This document shows positions 27,589-35,977 of a DNA stretch of 42,452 nucleotides, piece after piece. Origin of the DNA: Sphaerisporangium sp. (lineage in GTDB: Bacteria; Actinomycetota; Actinomycetes; Streptosporangiales; Streptosporangiaceae); the NCBI GenBank assembly GCA_025964675.1, contig JAOPYI010000166.1:1-42452 (forward strand), given 5' to 3'. Under the pieces are notes generated by a model, which did no database searches, was not told the DNA's origin, and saw only the letters and a program-made list of their open reading frames with translations. The number at the start of each line of letters is the position of its first letter. Within the stretch, counting starts at the first letter, position 1. Both the position numbers and the translations under genes were made by a program.

Positions 27589-28566
27589 TCAGCCGCCCGA
27601 GCCCGCCGCGGGGGTGGGCGTGGGTGTGGCCGCGGGGGCCGGCTCGGTGGCCGTGGCGTCGGAGGCGAGGCCGTACTGCCCGGCGTCACCGGCCACCTGC
27701 TCCCGCAGAGAGTAGACCACCACGGCCTGCCCGGAGGCCATATCGGCGTTGTCGACGGTGGAGACCTTCGCCGAGGCGGCGCTGTCGGCGCGCACCGCGG
27801 CGACGACGCCCGCGGCGGTCGAGGTCGGCACCGCGCCGGCGAGGACGGTGCCCTCGCCGCCGTCGTCCAGGCCCGAGGCCAGCGAGACGACGGCGGAGGT
27901 CTGCGCGTCGGCGGTGTCGCCCTCGTAGGGGGTGGCGGGGACGACCACGACGGCGAGCGTGGCGCGCTTCGCGGGCTCGCCCTCCAGCGTCAGCAGGCCG
28001 TCGCTCTCGAAGGAGCCGAGCACTCCCGTGGCCAAGGGGTTCTCCTTGCCGGCCTGCGTCCTGTCGGCCGTCACGATGGCGCTCGCCAGCACCGCCGCCG
28101 CCTTGTCGTACGGCGTGGCCGCCGCGGGGAACACCAGGGCGCTGGGCTTGGCCGTGGTGGCGAGCTGGTCGACGGCGCCCGCCTGGTCGGCGGTGAGGTA
28201 TTTCTCGGTCAGCGTGACGCGCCCGCTCACCACGGCTCCGGCCGCCGTGAGCACCTGCTGGATCGGGTCGCGCAGCTTGGAGTCGGCTCCGGGCGCCTCG
28301 ACGATCACGACGCGCTGGCCGGCCAGCACGCCCTGAACGAGCTGCGGTAGCCGGTCGGCCACGAAGGAGTCGCTGGCACGGCCACGGGTCTGCGCGACGT
28401 TGATCTCCGTGTGCAGCTCGGCGTTGTTGCCTCGCAGCTGCGCGGTGACCCTCTCGGTGGACGCGACCAGCGGGGCGTTCAGCACCGTGCTGCCGAGCAC
28501 GATGCCGATGGCCAGCGCGAGGAAGATCCCGACGATGGAGACGATGTGGTAGCGGAAATCGATCAC
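27589..28566 (-). CDS. mctB: SteB/MctB-family membrane-anchored protein
   Basis: A 325-aa protein. It begins with a signal-anchor, FRYHIVSIVGIFLALAIGIV, followed by a short coiled region (TAQLRGNNAELHTEINVAQ), then an extracytoplasmic Rossmann-like domain with VVIVEAPGA and VVVVPATPYEGD, and ends in a Pro/Ala/Thr-rich tail. The mycobacterial homologue Rv1698 is annotated as the copper transport protein MctB, while the corynebacterial homologue SteB acts with SteA in cell separation. The genomic link with steA here favours the second role. The GTG at 28566 overlaps the steA stop by 4 nt. Confidence 0.85.
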   Translation of the reverse strand: MIDFRYHIVSIVGIFLALAIGIVLGSTVLNAPLVASTERVTAQLRGNNAELHTEINVAQTRGRASDSFVADRLPQLVQGVLAGQRVVIVEAPGADSKLRDPIQQVLTAAGAVVSGRVTLTEKYLTADQAGAVDQLATTAKPSALVFPAAATPYDKAAAVLASAIVTADRTQAGKENPLATGVLGSFESDGLLTLEGEPAKRATLAVVVVPATPYEGDTADAQTSAVVSLASGLDDGGEGTVLAGAVPTSTAAGVVAAVRADSAASAKVSTVDNADMASGQAVVVYSLREQVAGDAGQYGLASDATATEPAPAATPTPTPAAGSGG

Positions 28567-29759
28567 GAGAAGAGCCCGACCAACCAGAAGATGAAAGCGT
28601 TCCAGGCGTCCCGGAGTCCGTTCAGCCAGACCTTGCCCATCGGCGAGAACCACAGGACCACGCCGACGGTGACGAGAGCGGTGGCGACCAGGAGCAGCAG
28701 CGAGCCGATCGAGATGCGGCTGCGGTAAAGGCGGCTCACGCCCTTGGCCTCCACCAGCTTGCCGCCCACCCGCAGGCGGGTGAGAAAGGTGCTCGCCATG
28801 CCCGACCGGCCCTTGTCGAGGAACTCCACCAGCGTGCCGTGGGTGCCGACCGCGACGATCAGGCTCGCGCCCTTGTCGTCGGCCAGGAGTATCGCGATGT
28901 CCTCGCTGGTGCCGGTGGCGGGGAACACCACGGCCGGCTGGCCCAGCTGCTGCACCCGCTCAAGGCCGGGCGCCCGGCCGTCGCGGTAGGCGTGCACGAC
29001 CAGCTCGGCGCCGCAGCACAGCGCGCGCTCGGACACCGAGTCGAAGTCGCCCACGATGACGTCGGGCAGGTAACCGGCCTCCATGAGGGCGTCGGCGCCG
29101 CCGTCCACGCCGATGAGGACCGGGCGGTACTCGCGGATGTAGGGGCGGAGGGTGGCGATGTCCTCCTTGTAGTGGTAGCCGCGCACCACTACAAGGACGT
29201 GCTTGCCCTCCATGGAGGTGTGGATGTCGGGCACTCCAACGCCGTCGATCAGCAGGTCGCGCTCCCTGCGGATGTACTCCATGGTGTTCATGGCGAAGTC
29301 TTCGATCTGGATCGACAGGCCCGCCCGCGCCTCGGTCATCGCGGCGTCGATGGTCTCGGAGGTGATCGCCTCACCCTTGCCGACGAGATCGTCGTCGAGG
29401 TAGATCTCGCCCTCGTGGACGCGGACCACGTCACCGTCGCGGATCCGGTCGAACACCTCGGTGGTGGCGTTGTCGACGAGCGTCACCCCGGCGTTGACGA
29501 GGATCTGCGGGCCGAGGTTCGGATAGCGACCGCTGATGCTGGCCGCGATGTTGACCACGACCGAGACTCCGCACGCGACAAGAGCCTCCGCGCTCACCCG
29601 GTCGACGTCGACGTGGTCGATGATCGCGATTTCCCCGGGCCTGAGGCGCTTGGTCAGCCTCTTGGTCCGCCGATCGATCCTCGCCACTGCCGTCACCCCG
29701 GGAAGGTCTGAAACCTTCCTGCGGCGGAGGCCCTGAACCTTCAAGGTCGGCACCTTCAT
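28563..29759 (-). CDS. steA: cytokinetic ring protein SteA
   Basis: A 398-aa protein. An N-terminal domain (GVTAVARIDRRTKRLTKRLR, IIDHVDVDRVSAEALV) is followed by a thiamine-pyrophosphokinase-like domain (PVLIGVDGGADALMEAGY, VIVGDFDSVSE) and one C-terminal hydrophobic segment (ISIGSLLLLVATALVTVGVV). SteA of Corynebacterium localises to the division site with SteB and regulates cell separation through the RipC/FtsEX pathway. The ATG at 29759 has GCAGGA upstream; longer open sequence to 29867 lacks homology. It lies between recN and mctB, as in mycobacteria. Confidence 0.9.
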   Translation of the reverse strand: MKVPTLKVQGLRRRKVSDLPGVTAVARIDRRTKRLTKRLRPGEIAIIDHVDVDRVSAEALVACGVSVVVNIAASISGRYPNLGPQILVNAGVTLVDNATTEVFDRIRDGDVVRVHEGEIYLDDDLVGKGEAITSETIDAAMTEARAGLSIQIEDFAMNTMEYIRRERDLLIDGVGVPDIHTSMEGKHVLVVVRGYHYKEDIATLRPYIREYRPVLIGVDGGADALMEAGYLPDVIVGDFDSVSERALCCGAELVVHAYRDGRAPGLERVQQLGQPAVVFPATGTSEDIAILLADDKGASLIVAVGTHGTLVEFLDKGRSGMASTFLTRLRVGGKLVEAKGVSRLYRSRISIGSLLLLVATALVTVGVVLWFSPMGKVWLNGLRDAWNAFIFWLVGLFS

Positions 29760-29925
29760 CACGAACCATCCTGCCAGAGCGTGCGACCAAGATGGGCCCG
29801 CATAACGGCGTGTCAGATATGTCACTGTCGGCGAGTCGCGGACACGGCGTCCGTGGACATGCGTCACCGCTTACCCTGACGAGCCCTTGGTATGCCCCTG
29901 GGGCAGGGACATCCGGCGGTCATGG

Positions 29926-31644
29926 TCAGTCCGCCGCCTTGTCGGCGGCGGCGATGGAGAGCAGCTCCTCGGCGTGCGCGCGGCCGAGCTCGGAGTCTTC
30001 CAGACCGGCCAGCATGCGCGACAGCTCTCTGGCGCGCGCCTCCCGGTCGAGCGCGGTCACACCGCTGCGGACCACCCTCCCGTCGCTCGACTTCTCCACG
30101 ACGAGGTGCTGGTCGGCGAAGGCCGCCACCTGCGGAAGGTGGGTCACCACGATGACCTGGGCCGTACGGGCCAGGCGGGCGAGGCGCCGCCCGATCTCCA
30201 CCGCCGCCTTGCCGCCCACACCCGCGTCGACCTCGTCGAACACGAAGGTCGGCACGGGGTCGGCGCCGGCGAAGACCACCTCGATGGCGAGCATGACCCG
30301 GCTGAGCTCGCCCCCGGAGGCGCCCTTGTTGAGCGGCAGAGCGGGGGCACCCGGGTGCGACATCATGCGCAGCTCGATGTCGTCCACCCCGTCGGGGCCG
30401 AACTGGCCGCTCGCCGTGAGCCCGACGACGACCTTGGCGTGGGGCATGGCCAGCGCGGTCAGCTCGGCGGTCACCGCCTCGCCGAACCGCTCGGCGGCGG
30501 CGGTGCGGATGCCGGTGAGCTCGGCGGCCAGCTCGGTCAGCCGGACCGTGAGCTCCTCGTGCTCGCGGGTGAGCTCGGCGATGCGGTCGTCGTCGCCCTC
30601 CAGCTCGGCCACACGGGCGGCGGCCTTCACCGCCCAGGCCAGGACCCCCGCGGTGTCCTCGCCGTACTTCCTGATCAGGCCGGTCAGCACCGCGCGCCGC
30701 TCCTGCGCGGCCGCGAGCCTCGCCGGATCGGCGTCGACGGACTCGGAGTAGGCTGCGAGCTCGGTGGCCACGTCGGAGACGAGGTATCCGGCCTCGGCGA
30801 GCCGGTCGCCGATGCCCGACAGCGTCGCGTCGTACGCCCGGACCGCCTCGACCGCCGACCGGGCCTGCCCGAGCAGCGAGATGGCGTCCTGCGCGCCCTG
30901 GGCGGCGCCCATGGGATCGCCCAGAAGGGCCGTATGGGCGGAGACGGCGGCGTTCTTCAACGAGTCGGCATGCGCGAGGCGCTGTTCCTCCTGCTTGAGC
31001 TCGAGCTCCTCGCCGGGCTTGGGATCGGCCTTCTCGATCTCCTCCAGGCCGAAGCGGAGGTGGTCGGCCTCCTGTGCCCGCTCCCGGGCCCTGGTCGTGA
31101 GCTCGCCGAGGACCTCGCCGACCTCCTTGTGCCGTCTGTACGCCTGGACGTACGCGCGGAGCGGCTTGACCAGCTCCTCGCCCGCGTAGCGGTCGAGGGC
31201 GGCGCGCTGCCGGCCCGGCTGGAGCAGCCGCTGCTGGTCCATCTGGCCGTGGACGGCGACGAGGTCCTCGGCGAGGTACGTCAGCGTGCCCACCGGAACG
31301 GACCTGCCGCCCAGCCACGCCCGGGACCGGCCCTCGGCGGACACCGTCCTCGCGATGATGAGCTCGCCGTCCTCGATCTCGCCGCCGGTGTCCTCGACCT
31401 GCTGGGCCACCCGGCCGCCGGCCTCCACGACCAGCGTGCCCTCCACCGTGGCGCGCTCGGCGCCCGGCCGGACACGCGCGGGGTCGGCCCTGCCGCCGAA
31501 CAGCAGACCGAGCCCGGTCACCACCATCGTCTTGCCCGCGCCGGTCTCGCCCGTGACGACCGTGAAGCCCGGCGAGAGCTTCAGGACGGCCTCATCGATC
31601 ACGCCGAGCCCTTTGATCCGGACCTCATCGACCCGTGGCCGCAC
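29926..31644 (-). CDS. recN: DNA repair protein RecN
   Basis: A 572-aa SMC-like ATPase. Walker A is VTGETGAGKTMVV near residue 30, a long coiled coil occupies about 150-380 (Glu/Ala/Arg-rich heptads), and the C-terminal head has the signature NKGASGGELSRVMLAIEV and Walker B PTFVFDEVDAGVGG, then VTHLPQVAAFAD. RecN organises broken DNA ends in recombination repair. The GTG at 31644 has GGAGGG 5 nt upstream. A TAGGAT (31746-31741) in the 129-base gap after nadK is a possible -10; no SOS box was seen. Confidence 0.95.
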   Translation of the reverse strand: MRPRVDEVRIKGLGVIDEAVLKLSPGFTVVTGETGAGKTMVVTGLGLLFGGRADPARVRPGAERATVEGTLVVEAGGRVAQQVEDTGGEIEDGELIIARTVSAEGRSRAWLGGRSVPVGTLTYLAEDLVAVHGQMDQQRLLQPGRQRAALDRYAGEELVKPLRAYVQAYRRHKEVGEVLGELTTRARERAQEADHLRFGLEEIEKADPKPGEELELKQEEQRLAHADSLKNAAVSAHTALLGDPMGAAQGAQDAISLLGQARSAVEAVRAYDATLSGIGDRLAEAGYLVSDVATELAAYSESVDADPARLAAAQERRAVLTGLIRKYGEDTAGVLAWAVKAAARVAELEGDDDRIAELTREHEELTVRLTELAAELTGIRTAAAERFGEAVTAELTALAMPHAKVVVGLTASGQFGPDGVDDIELRMMSHPGAPALPLNKGASGGELSRVMLAIEVVFAGADPVPTFVFDEVDAGVGGKAAVEIGRRLARLARTAQVIVVTHLPQVAAFADQHLVVEKSSDGRVVRSGVTALDREARARELSRMLAGLEDSELGRAHAEELLSIAAADKAAD

Positions 31645-31773
31645 TGGGTCCCTCCCGCCGTTTCGCCGCGCTGCCTCCGATCGGGCACACCTCGCCGGAC
31701 CGTGTGGAGCTTGGCTCGGTCACCTCTCCCGTGCGGGTCGATCCTACGCGGAAATCGCCAAGGTTTTCGATGA

Positions 31774-32682
31774 CTAGGGTCGTACGCGACCCCGCCACCC
31801 CTGGACGGGAAGATCGAACTTGGCGACAAGGCGATCGGTGAAGGGGGCTCCGGTCGAGTCGTCGTCGTGCATCCGCGCCAGCAGCACGGGAAGATCGGCG
31901 CGCCGGACCTCGATCCGGACGCCGGGCGGGAGATCGAACCGTCGGCGGCCGTCGCACCAGAGGACGCCACCCGGCGTGCCCGGCAGAAGCTCCACGGCGA
32001 TGGTCGACCGGGGGGACACGACCAGCGGGCGCGCGAAGAGCGCGTGTGCGCTGTTGGGCACCAGCAGCAGCGCCTCCACCTCGGGCCAGACGACCGGGCC
32101 GCCCGCCGAGAAGGCGTAGGCCGTCGAACCTGTAGGAGTGGCGCAGATCACTCCGTCGCACCCCCACCGGGACAGCGGCCGGCCGTCGATCTCGGCGACG
32201 ATTTCGAGCATGCGGTCGCGCTTTTCGACGCTCGCCTCGTTCAGAGCCCAGGTGGACGCCAGCACCTCGCCGTTGGCCCGGACCTTCACGTCGATGGTCA
32301 TGCGCGCCTCGACGGTGTACCGGCCGGTCACGACGCGGTCCACGGCCTCGGCCAGGCCGGCCACCTCGGCCTCGGCGAGAAAGCCCACATGGCCGAGGTT
32401 GACCCCGAGCAGGGGGGTGTGGGCGGGGCGGGCGAGCTCGGCGGCCCGCAGCAGCGTGCCGTCGCCGCCCAGCACCATCAGCACCTCGGTGTCCTCGGCG
32501 GCGGTGGAGTTCCCCGGCACCACGTCGACCCCCGGGGCGCCGATCTCCTCCGCCTCGGGCTCCATGACGCGGACGGTGAACCCCGCGTCGAGGAACCGCT
32601 GGATCACCAGCCGCGCGCTGTCCACCGCGGGCTCGCGCCCCGTGTGGGCGGTGATCAGCACCGTGCGCTTCGCGCCATCCAT
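31774..32682 (-). CDS. nadK: NAD kinase
   Basis: A 302-aa kinase phosphorylating NAD to NADP. It carries the diagnostic GGDGTLLRA motif, GVNLGHVGFLAE, NEASVEKRDRML, and the glycine-rich TPTGSTAYAFSAGGP. The ATG at 32682 is preferred because GGAG lies 5 nt upstream; a GTG at 32688 adds only two residues. It sits between tlyA (25 bases upstream) and recN in the order seen across actinobacteria. Confidence 0.95.
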   Translation of the reverse strand: MDGAKRTVLITAHTGREPAVDSARLVIQRFLDAGFTVRVMEPEAEEIGAPGVDVVPGNSTAAEDTEVLMVLGGDGTLLRAAELARPAHTPLLGVNLGHVGFLAEAEVAGLAEAVDRVVTGRYTVEARMTIDVKVRANGEVLASTWALNEASVEKRDRMLEIVAEIDGRPLSRWGCDGVICATPTGSTAYAFSAGGPVVWPEVEALLLVPNSAHALFARPLVVSPRSTIAVELLPGTPGGVLWCDGRRRFDLPPGVRIEVRRADLPVLLARMHDDDSTGAPFTDRLVAKFDLPVQGWRGRVRP

Positions 32683-32707
32683 CGTCACTCCGCTCGTCCG
32701 GCGGGCA

Positions 32708-33526
32708 CTACTGGGGACCTTCCACGACGGCGCGCTCGATCTCGGCGTCGAGATCGGCCACCGGAGCGGGCCCGGGGCCCTTCCCGAGCCAGATCAGGTA
32801 TTCCACGTTGCCCGAGGGGCCGGGCAGAGGGCTCGCCGTCACGCCGCGTACGGCCAGGGAGAGCGCGGACGCGGCCGCCGCGACATCGCGCACGGCTCCG
32901 GCGCGCAGCCGCGGGTCTCGCACGACGCCACCGGCTCCCACCCGCTCCCTCCCGACCTCGAACTGCGGCTTCACGAGCATCACGAAGTCGGCCTCCGGCG
33001 CCGCGCAGGCCGCCAGGGCGGGCAGCACCAGGCGGAGCGAGATGAACGAGAGGTCGCCGACGACCAGCGTCGGCGGCTCGCCCACCATCTCGGGGGTGAG
33101 ATCGCGGACGTTGAGGCGCTCCATCACGGTGACCCGCTCATCGGTGCGGAGCGACCAGGCGAGCTGGCCGTACCCGACGTCGACCGCGAGGACGTGGGCC
33201 ACGCCGCCGCGGAGGAGCACGTCGGTGAACCCGCCGGTCGAGGCGCCGGCGTCCAGGCAGCGGCGCCCCTCGACGGTCAGGCCGCGCGGCCTGAACGCCT
33301 GGAGCGCGCCGAGCAGCTTGTGCGCGCCCCGCGAGACGTAGTCGGGACCCTCCGCGGTCTCGGCGACCACGATGGCCGAGGCCGTGTCGACCTGGGTCGC
33401 CGGCTTGGCCGCCGTGCGGCCGCCCACGCTGACCCGGCCGCCGGCGATGAGATCGGCGGCCTGCTCGCGGGAACGTGCCAGGCCGCGTCGTACCAGCTCG
33501 CTGTCGAGACGGATGCGACGGCTCAA
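32708..33526 (-). CDS. tlyA: TlyA-type rRNA 2'-O-methyltransferase / hemolysin A family
   Basis: A 272-aa protein with an N-terminal S4 RNA-binding domain (LDSELVRRGLARSREQAADL, GGRVSVGG) and an FtsJ-like methyltransferase domain (YVSRGAHKLLGAL, CLDAGASTGGFTDVLL as the SAM-binding loop, VVGDLSFISL, VMLVKPQFEVG). In mycobacteria it methylates 16S C1409 and 23S C1920, and its loss gives capreomycin resistance. The TTG at 33526 aligns with the mycobacterial start and has GAGG about 7 nt upstream; the GTG at 33535 would add three residues. Part of the microprotein-tlyA-nadK-recN run. Confidence 0.93.
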   Translation of the reverse strand: MSRRIRLDSELVRRGLARSREQAADLIAGGRVSVGGRTAAKPATQVDTASAIVVAETAEGPDYVSRGAHKLLGALQAFRPRGLTVEGRRCLDAGASTGGFTDVLLRGGVAHVLAVDVGYGQLAWSLRTDERVTVMERLNVRDLTPEMVGEPPTLVVGDLSFISLRLVLPALAACAAPEADFVMLVKPQFEVGRERVGAGGVVRDPRLRAGAVRDVAAAASALSLAVRGVTASPLPGPSGNVEYLIWLGKGPGPAPVADLDAEIERAVVEGPQ

Positions 33527-33593
33527 CGGCCCCACCTCTGGGCCCGGTGGCGGCCCCCCGCCGTACGGCCGGGGAGCGTGTGCCGCCGGACGC

Positions 33594-33767
33594 TCACGGG
33601 CGACCGTCCCCCGGGCCGGCGGACGCCTCGCCCACCGAGGCGAGGGTAGCCTCCAGACCGCTCAGCACTTCCTCGAATACCGCGACGTGGTCCCGCACGG
33701 GGACGTCGCCGAGGCCGCTCAGCCGGGCCAGGGCAGCCGCCACCCGCACCTCGCCGCTCTCGGTCAT
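33594..33767 (-). CDS. 57-aa conserved actinobacterial microprotein
   Basis: The minus strand has an ATG at 33767, GGAG 8 nt upstream, and 57 codons ending in TGA at 33594. The product begins MTESGEVRVAAALARLSGLG and continues with a helix-prone stretch VRDHVAVFEEVLSGLEATL, with an acidic, soluble composition. Mycobacteria carry a small protein of the same size at the same place (Rv1693, between the HAD phosphatase Rv1692 and tlyA), which supports a real gene. The function is unknown. It is the first gene before tlyA, 68 bases upstream. Confidence 0.75.
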   Translation of the reverse strand: MTESGEVRVAAALARLSGLGDVPVRDHVAVFEEVLSGLEATLASVGEASAGPGDGRP

Positions 33768-33971
33768 TCCGCTCTCTCCACCCGCCCTGCGTCATGGTCC
33801 CGGCGGCGTCACGGCGACGGCCGTATACCTTGACGGTATCGGAACCAGCCACCCGTGCAATGCTCTTCTCTTCCAGGCCACGCCCGCGCGCCGGATTTCG
33901 CGTAGTACTCAAGTGAAACGCTACCTTCCGTAGGTCAGAGGAGCTTCAGCGGATGAGAAGGGGTACGACGC

Positions 33972-34319
33972 ATGGCGACCGTCGACGAGTGCCGGGCGGC
34001 GCTGGACAAGCTCGGCGAGCAGTTCGGCGAGCTTGACCAGGAGACCCGCACGAAGCACGTGGTGGACAGGAGCCTGAGCTGCCGGATCACCGACCTGGAC
34101 GTGACGTTCTACGGCCGGATCCACCAGGACGGGCTCCAGGCGTTCACCGACGTGCCCCCGGCGGACGGGCGGCCCGCCGATGTGCGCATCCGGATCTCCA
34201 GCGACGATCTGCTCTCCATGGTGAACGGCGAGCTCGACATGGGACGGGCTCTGTTCGGGGGACGCGTGAAGATCGACGCCAGCCTGGGAGACCTGCTTCG
34301 CCTGCGCAAACTCCTCTGA
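33972..34319 (+). CDS. SCP2-type sterol/lipid carrier domain protein
   Basis: A 115-aa single-domain protein. The beta strands SLSCRITDLDVTFYGRIHQD, then DVRIRISSDDLLSMVNGELD, then ALFGGRVKIDASLGDLLRLR correspond to the C-terminal half of the SCP2 fold, which forms a hydrophobic tunnel for lipids. No signal peptide; cytosolic. ATG at 33972 with GAAGGGG upstream. It is on the plus strand, inserted between the HAD gene and the 57-aa gene which are adjacent in mycobacteria. Its ligand is unknown. Confidence 0.82.
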   Translation: MATVDECRAALDKLGEQFGELDQETRTKHVVDRSLSCRITDLDVTFYGRIHQDGLQAFTDVPPADGRPADVRIRISSDDLLSMVNGELDMGRALFGGRVKIDASLGDLLRLRKLL

Positions 34320-34383
34320 GTCCCTCGAAGCGACGCCGGGTGGGGAAGCCATGAGGGGCCCCCCGCCGCACCGCTCCGGGCTC

Positions 34384-34401
34384 CTGACCCCGCCGGGTCA
34401 G
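34384..34401. terminator. small hairpin between SCP2 and HAD genes
   Basis: CTGACCC (34384-34390) pairs with GGGTCAG (34395-34401) around CGCC, overlapping the HAD stop codon. The two genes are convergent (34319 and 34398). The stem is short, so terminator activity is only possible. Confidence 0.4.
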
Positions 34402-35393
34402 AGCTTCAGGGCCGCAAGGGCCTGCTTGAGCGTGTCCTCGTCCGCGCGTCCTTCGCCGGCGTGGGCCCAGGCCGCGGCGCACGCGACGCGGAGCCCGTCC
34501 AGGGGGTCGCCGCCGCCCGTCAGGCGCAGGCCACCGGCCTCCCAGCGCGCGGCCCAGCCGTCCCTCCTCCACTCGTCCCCGTCGCGCTCGACCGGCGCGG
34601 GGGGCCGGTGGATGCCGGACACGTCGGCGGCGATGTGCGTGGGGCGGTGCTCGGGGGAAGCGGTGAGCAGGTCCAGGGGACCGCTGACCCCGCTCAGCAC
34701 CAGCAGGCTGTCGACGTTCGCCCGGGTCGCGCCTTCCACGTCGGTGTCCAGCCGGTCTCCAACGATCAACGGCCGCCTGGCTCCCGTGCGGAGCATGGAC
34801 TCCCTGTGCAGCGGCGGCTCAGGCTTGCCCGCTGAGACGGGCTCCACCCCGGTGGCGGTGACGATCACCCGGGTCATCGCGCCGTTGCCCGGCAGCACTC
34901 CGCGGTTCGTCGGCATGGTCGTGTCCCCGTTGGCCGCGACGAACCAGGCTCCCTGCCGGACGGCGAGCGCGCCCTCGCACAGCAGACCATAGGACAGGTC
35001 GGACGAGATGCCCTGGACGACCGCTGCCGGAGATTCCGCCGCGGTGGTCACCGGGCGCAGGCCGTGGGCCCGTACGGCGCAGCGCAGGCCCATGCCACCG
35101 ACCACCAGGACCGCCGAGCCGAATGGCACCCGCTCGGCGATCAGCCGGGCTGCGGCCTGGGCGGAGGTCACGACGTCGTCGGGCGTGGCCGGCACGCCGA
35201 GAGACACCAGATGCTCGGCGATGGCCGCCGGGGTGCGCGAGGCGTTGTTCGTGACGTACGCGAGCCGTACTCCGGTGCCGTGCGCGCGGGTGAGCGCCTC
35301 CGGGGCGCCCTTCACCGCCTCACGGCCGAGATAGACGACCCCGTCCAGATCGAGCAGCAGGGTGTCGTAGTGGTCGATCAGTGCGGTCTCCAT
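34398..35393 (-). CDS. HAD-IIA family sugar-phosphatase-like hydrolase
   Basis: A 331-aa hydrolase. The catalytic pair Asp15/Asp17 is in LLLDLDGVVYLG, the threonine motif is YVTNNAS, the C2-type cap carries NGDTTMPTNRG, and the metal site is in PLIVGDRLDTDVEGA, with the lysine in SAGKPEPPLH. This matches the NagD/phosphoglycolate-phosphatase-like group (mycobacterial Rv1692 acts on glycerol 3-phosphate). About 90 residues at the C terminus go beyond the core and are less conserved. ATG at 35393 with GTAGGTGC just upstream. It follows the TPR gene by 47 bases. Confidence 0.92.
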   Translation of the reverse strand: METALIDHYDTLLLDLDGVVYLGREAVKGAPEALTRAHGTGVRLAYVTNNASRTPAAIAEHLVSLGVPATPDDVVTSAQAAARLIAERVPFGSAVLVVGGMGLRCAVRAHGLRPVTTAAESPAAVVQGISSDLSYGLLCEGALAVRQGAWFVAANGDTTMPTNRGVLPGNGAMTRVIVTATGVEPVSAGKPEPPLHRESMLRTGARRPLIVGDRLDTDVEGATRANVDSLLVLSGVSGPLDLLTASPEHRPTHIAADVSGIHRPPAPVERDGDEWRRDGWAARWEAGGLRLTGGGDPLDGLRVACAAAWAHAGEGRADEDTLKQALAALKL

Positions 35394-35440
35394 GCACCTA
35401 CTATTTCCGATTTCGGGATGAACTGCTGACTTCAAGGCCT

Positions 35441-35872
35441 TCAGGCCTCCCTGGCCCTCAGGGTCGCCTTTACCTGCTTCAACGCGGAGACATAATCACG
35501 CAGATCAGGACGCATGGCGACAGCGATTGTCAAAGGCTCCTGAGCCGCCTCCATGTCGCCGGTGCGCCACAGCGCCATGCCCAGGCCGAAATAGGCGTAA
35601 TCCTCGGTGGGATTGGCCGCGACGATCCACCGGAAGCTGTCGGCCGCGTCTTCGTAGCGACGCGAGTTGAACTGCGCTCTGGCGAGAGTCTCCCGGATAC
35701 TGCGGGACTCCGGCTCGGCGTCGGCCGCCCGCGCCAGAATCGCCGCCGCGGCGGCCGGGCTGCCGTCCTTCAGCAGCTTGACACCTCTTTGAAACCACTC
35801 GTAGACATCACCCGTGGGAGCGCTGGGCTCGTAGTCGGGGGATTCAGACTGGCCGCTTCGTCCCTGCATCAT
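35441..35872 (-). CDS. tetratricopeptide-repeat protein
   Basis: A 143-aa soluble protein with three TPR-like helix pairs: WFQRGVKLLKDGSPAAAAAI, then ETLARAQFNSRRYEDAADSF, then YAYFGLGMALWRTGDMEAAQ, and a C-terminal capping helix. Such repeats bind protein partners; none is known here. The ATG at 35872 is chosen because AAGGAGG stands 10 nt upstream; a TTG at 35899 lacks a ribosome binding site. It probably shares a transcript with the HAD gene and is divergent from the DUF1015 gene. Confidence 0.85.
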   Translation of the reverse strand: MMQGRSGQSESPDYEPSAPTGDVYEWFQRGVKLLKDGSPAAAAAILARAADAEPESRSIRETLARAQFNSRRYEDAADSFRWIVAANPTEDYAYFGLGMALWRTGDMEAAQEPLTIAVAMRPDLRDYVSALKQVKATLRAREA

Positions 35873-35977
35873 CTTTCCGAGGCCTCCTTGAGACGACAAG
35901 TCATCCGGCTTCCTGTCGAGCCGGGCAACGCTACGACGTCGGGGCTGTCTCTGAGCGACTCAGGCGTTTATGGCACC

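Noticed and set aside
29887-31773. 628-codon plus frame opposite recN
   Set aside because: No domain; recN has Walker A, signature and Walker B in the other strand.
33906-33916. ACTCAAG upstream of the SCP2 gene as an HspR (HAIR) element
   Set aside because: Only one half of CTTGAGT-N7-ACTCAAG is present.
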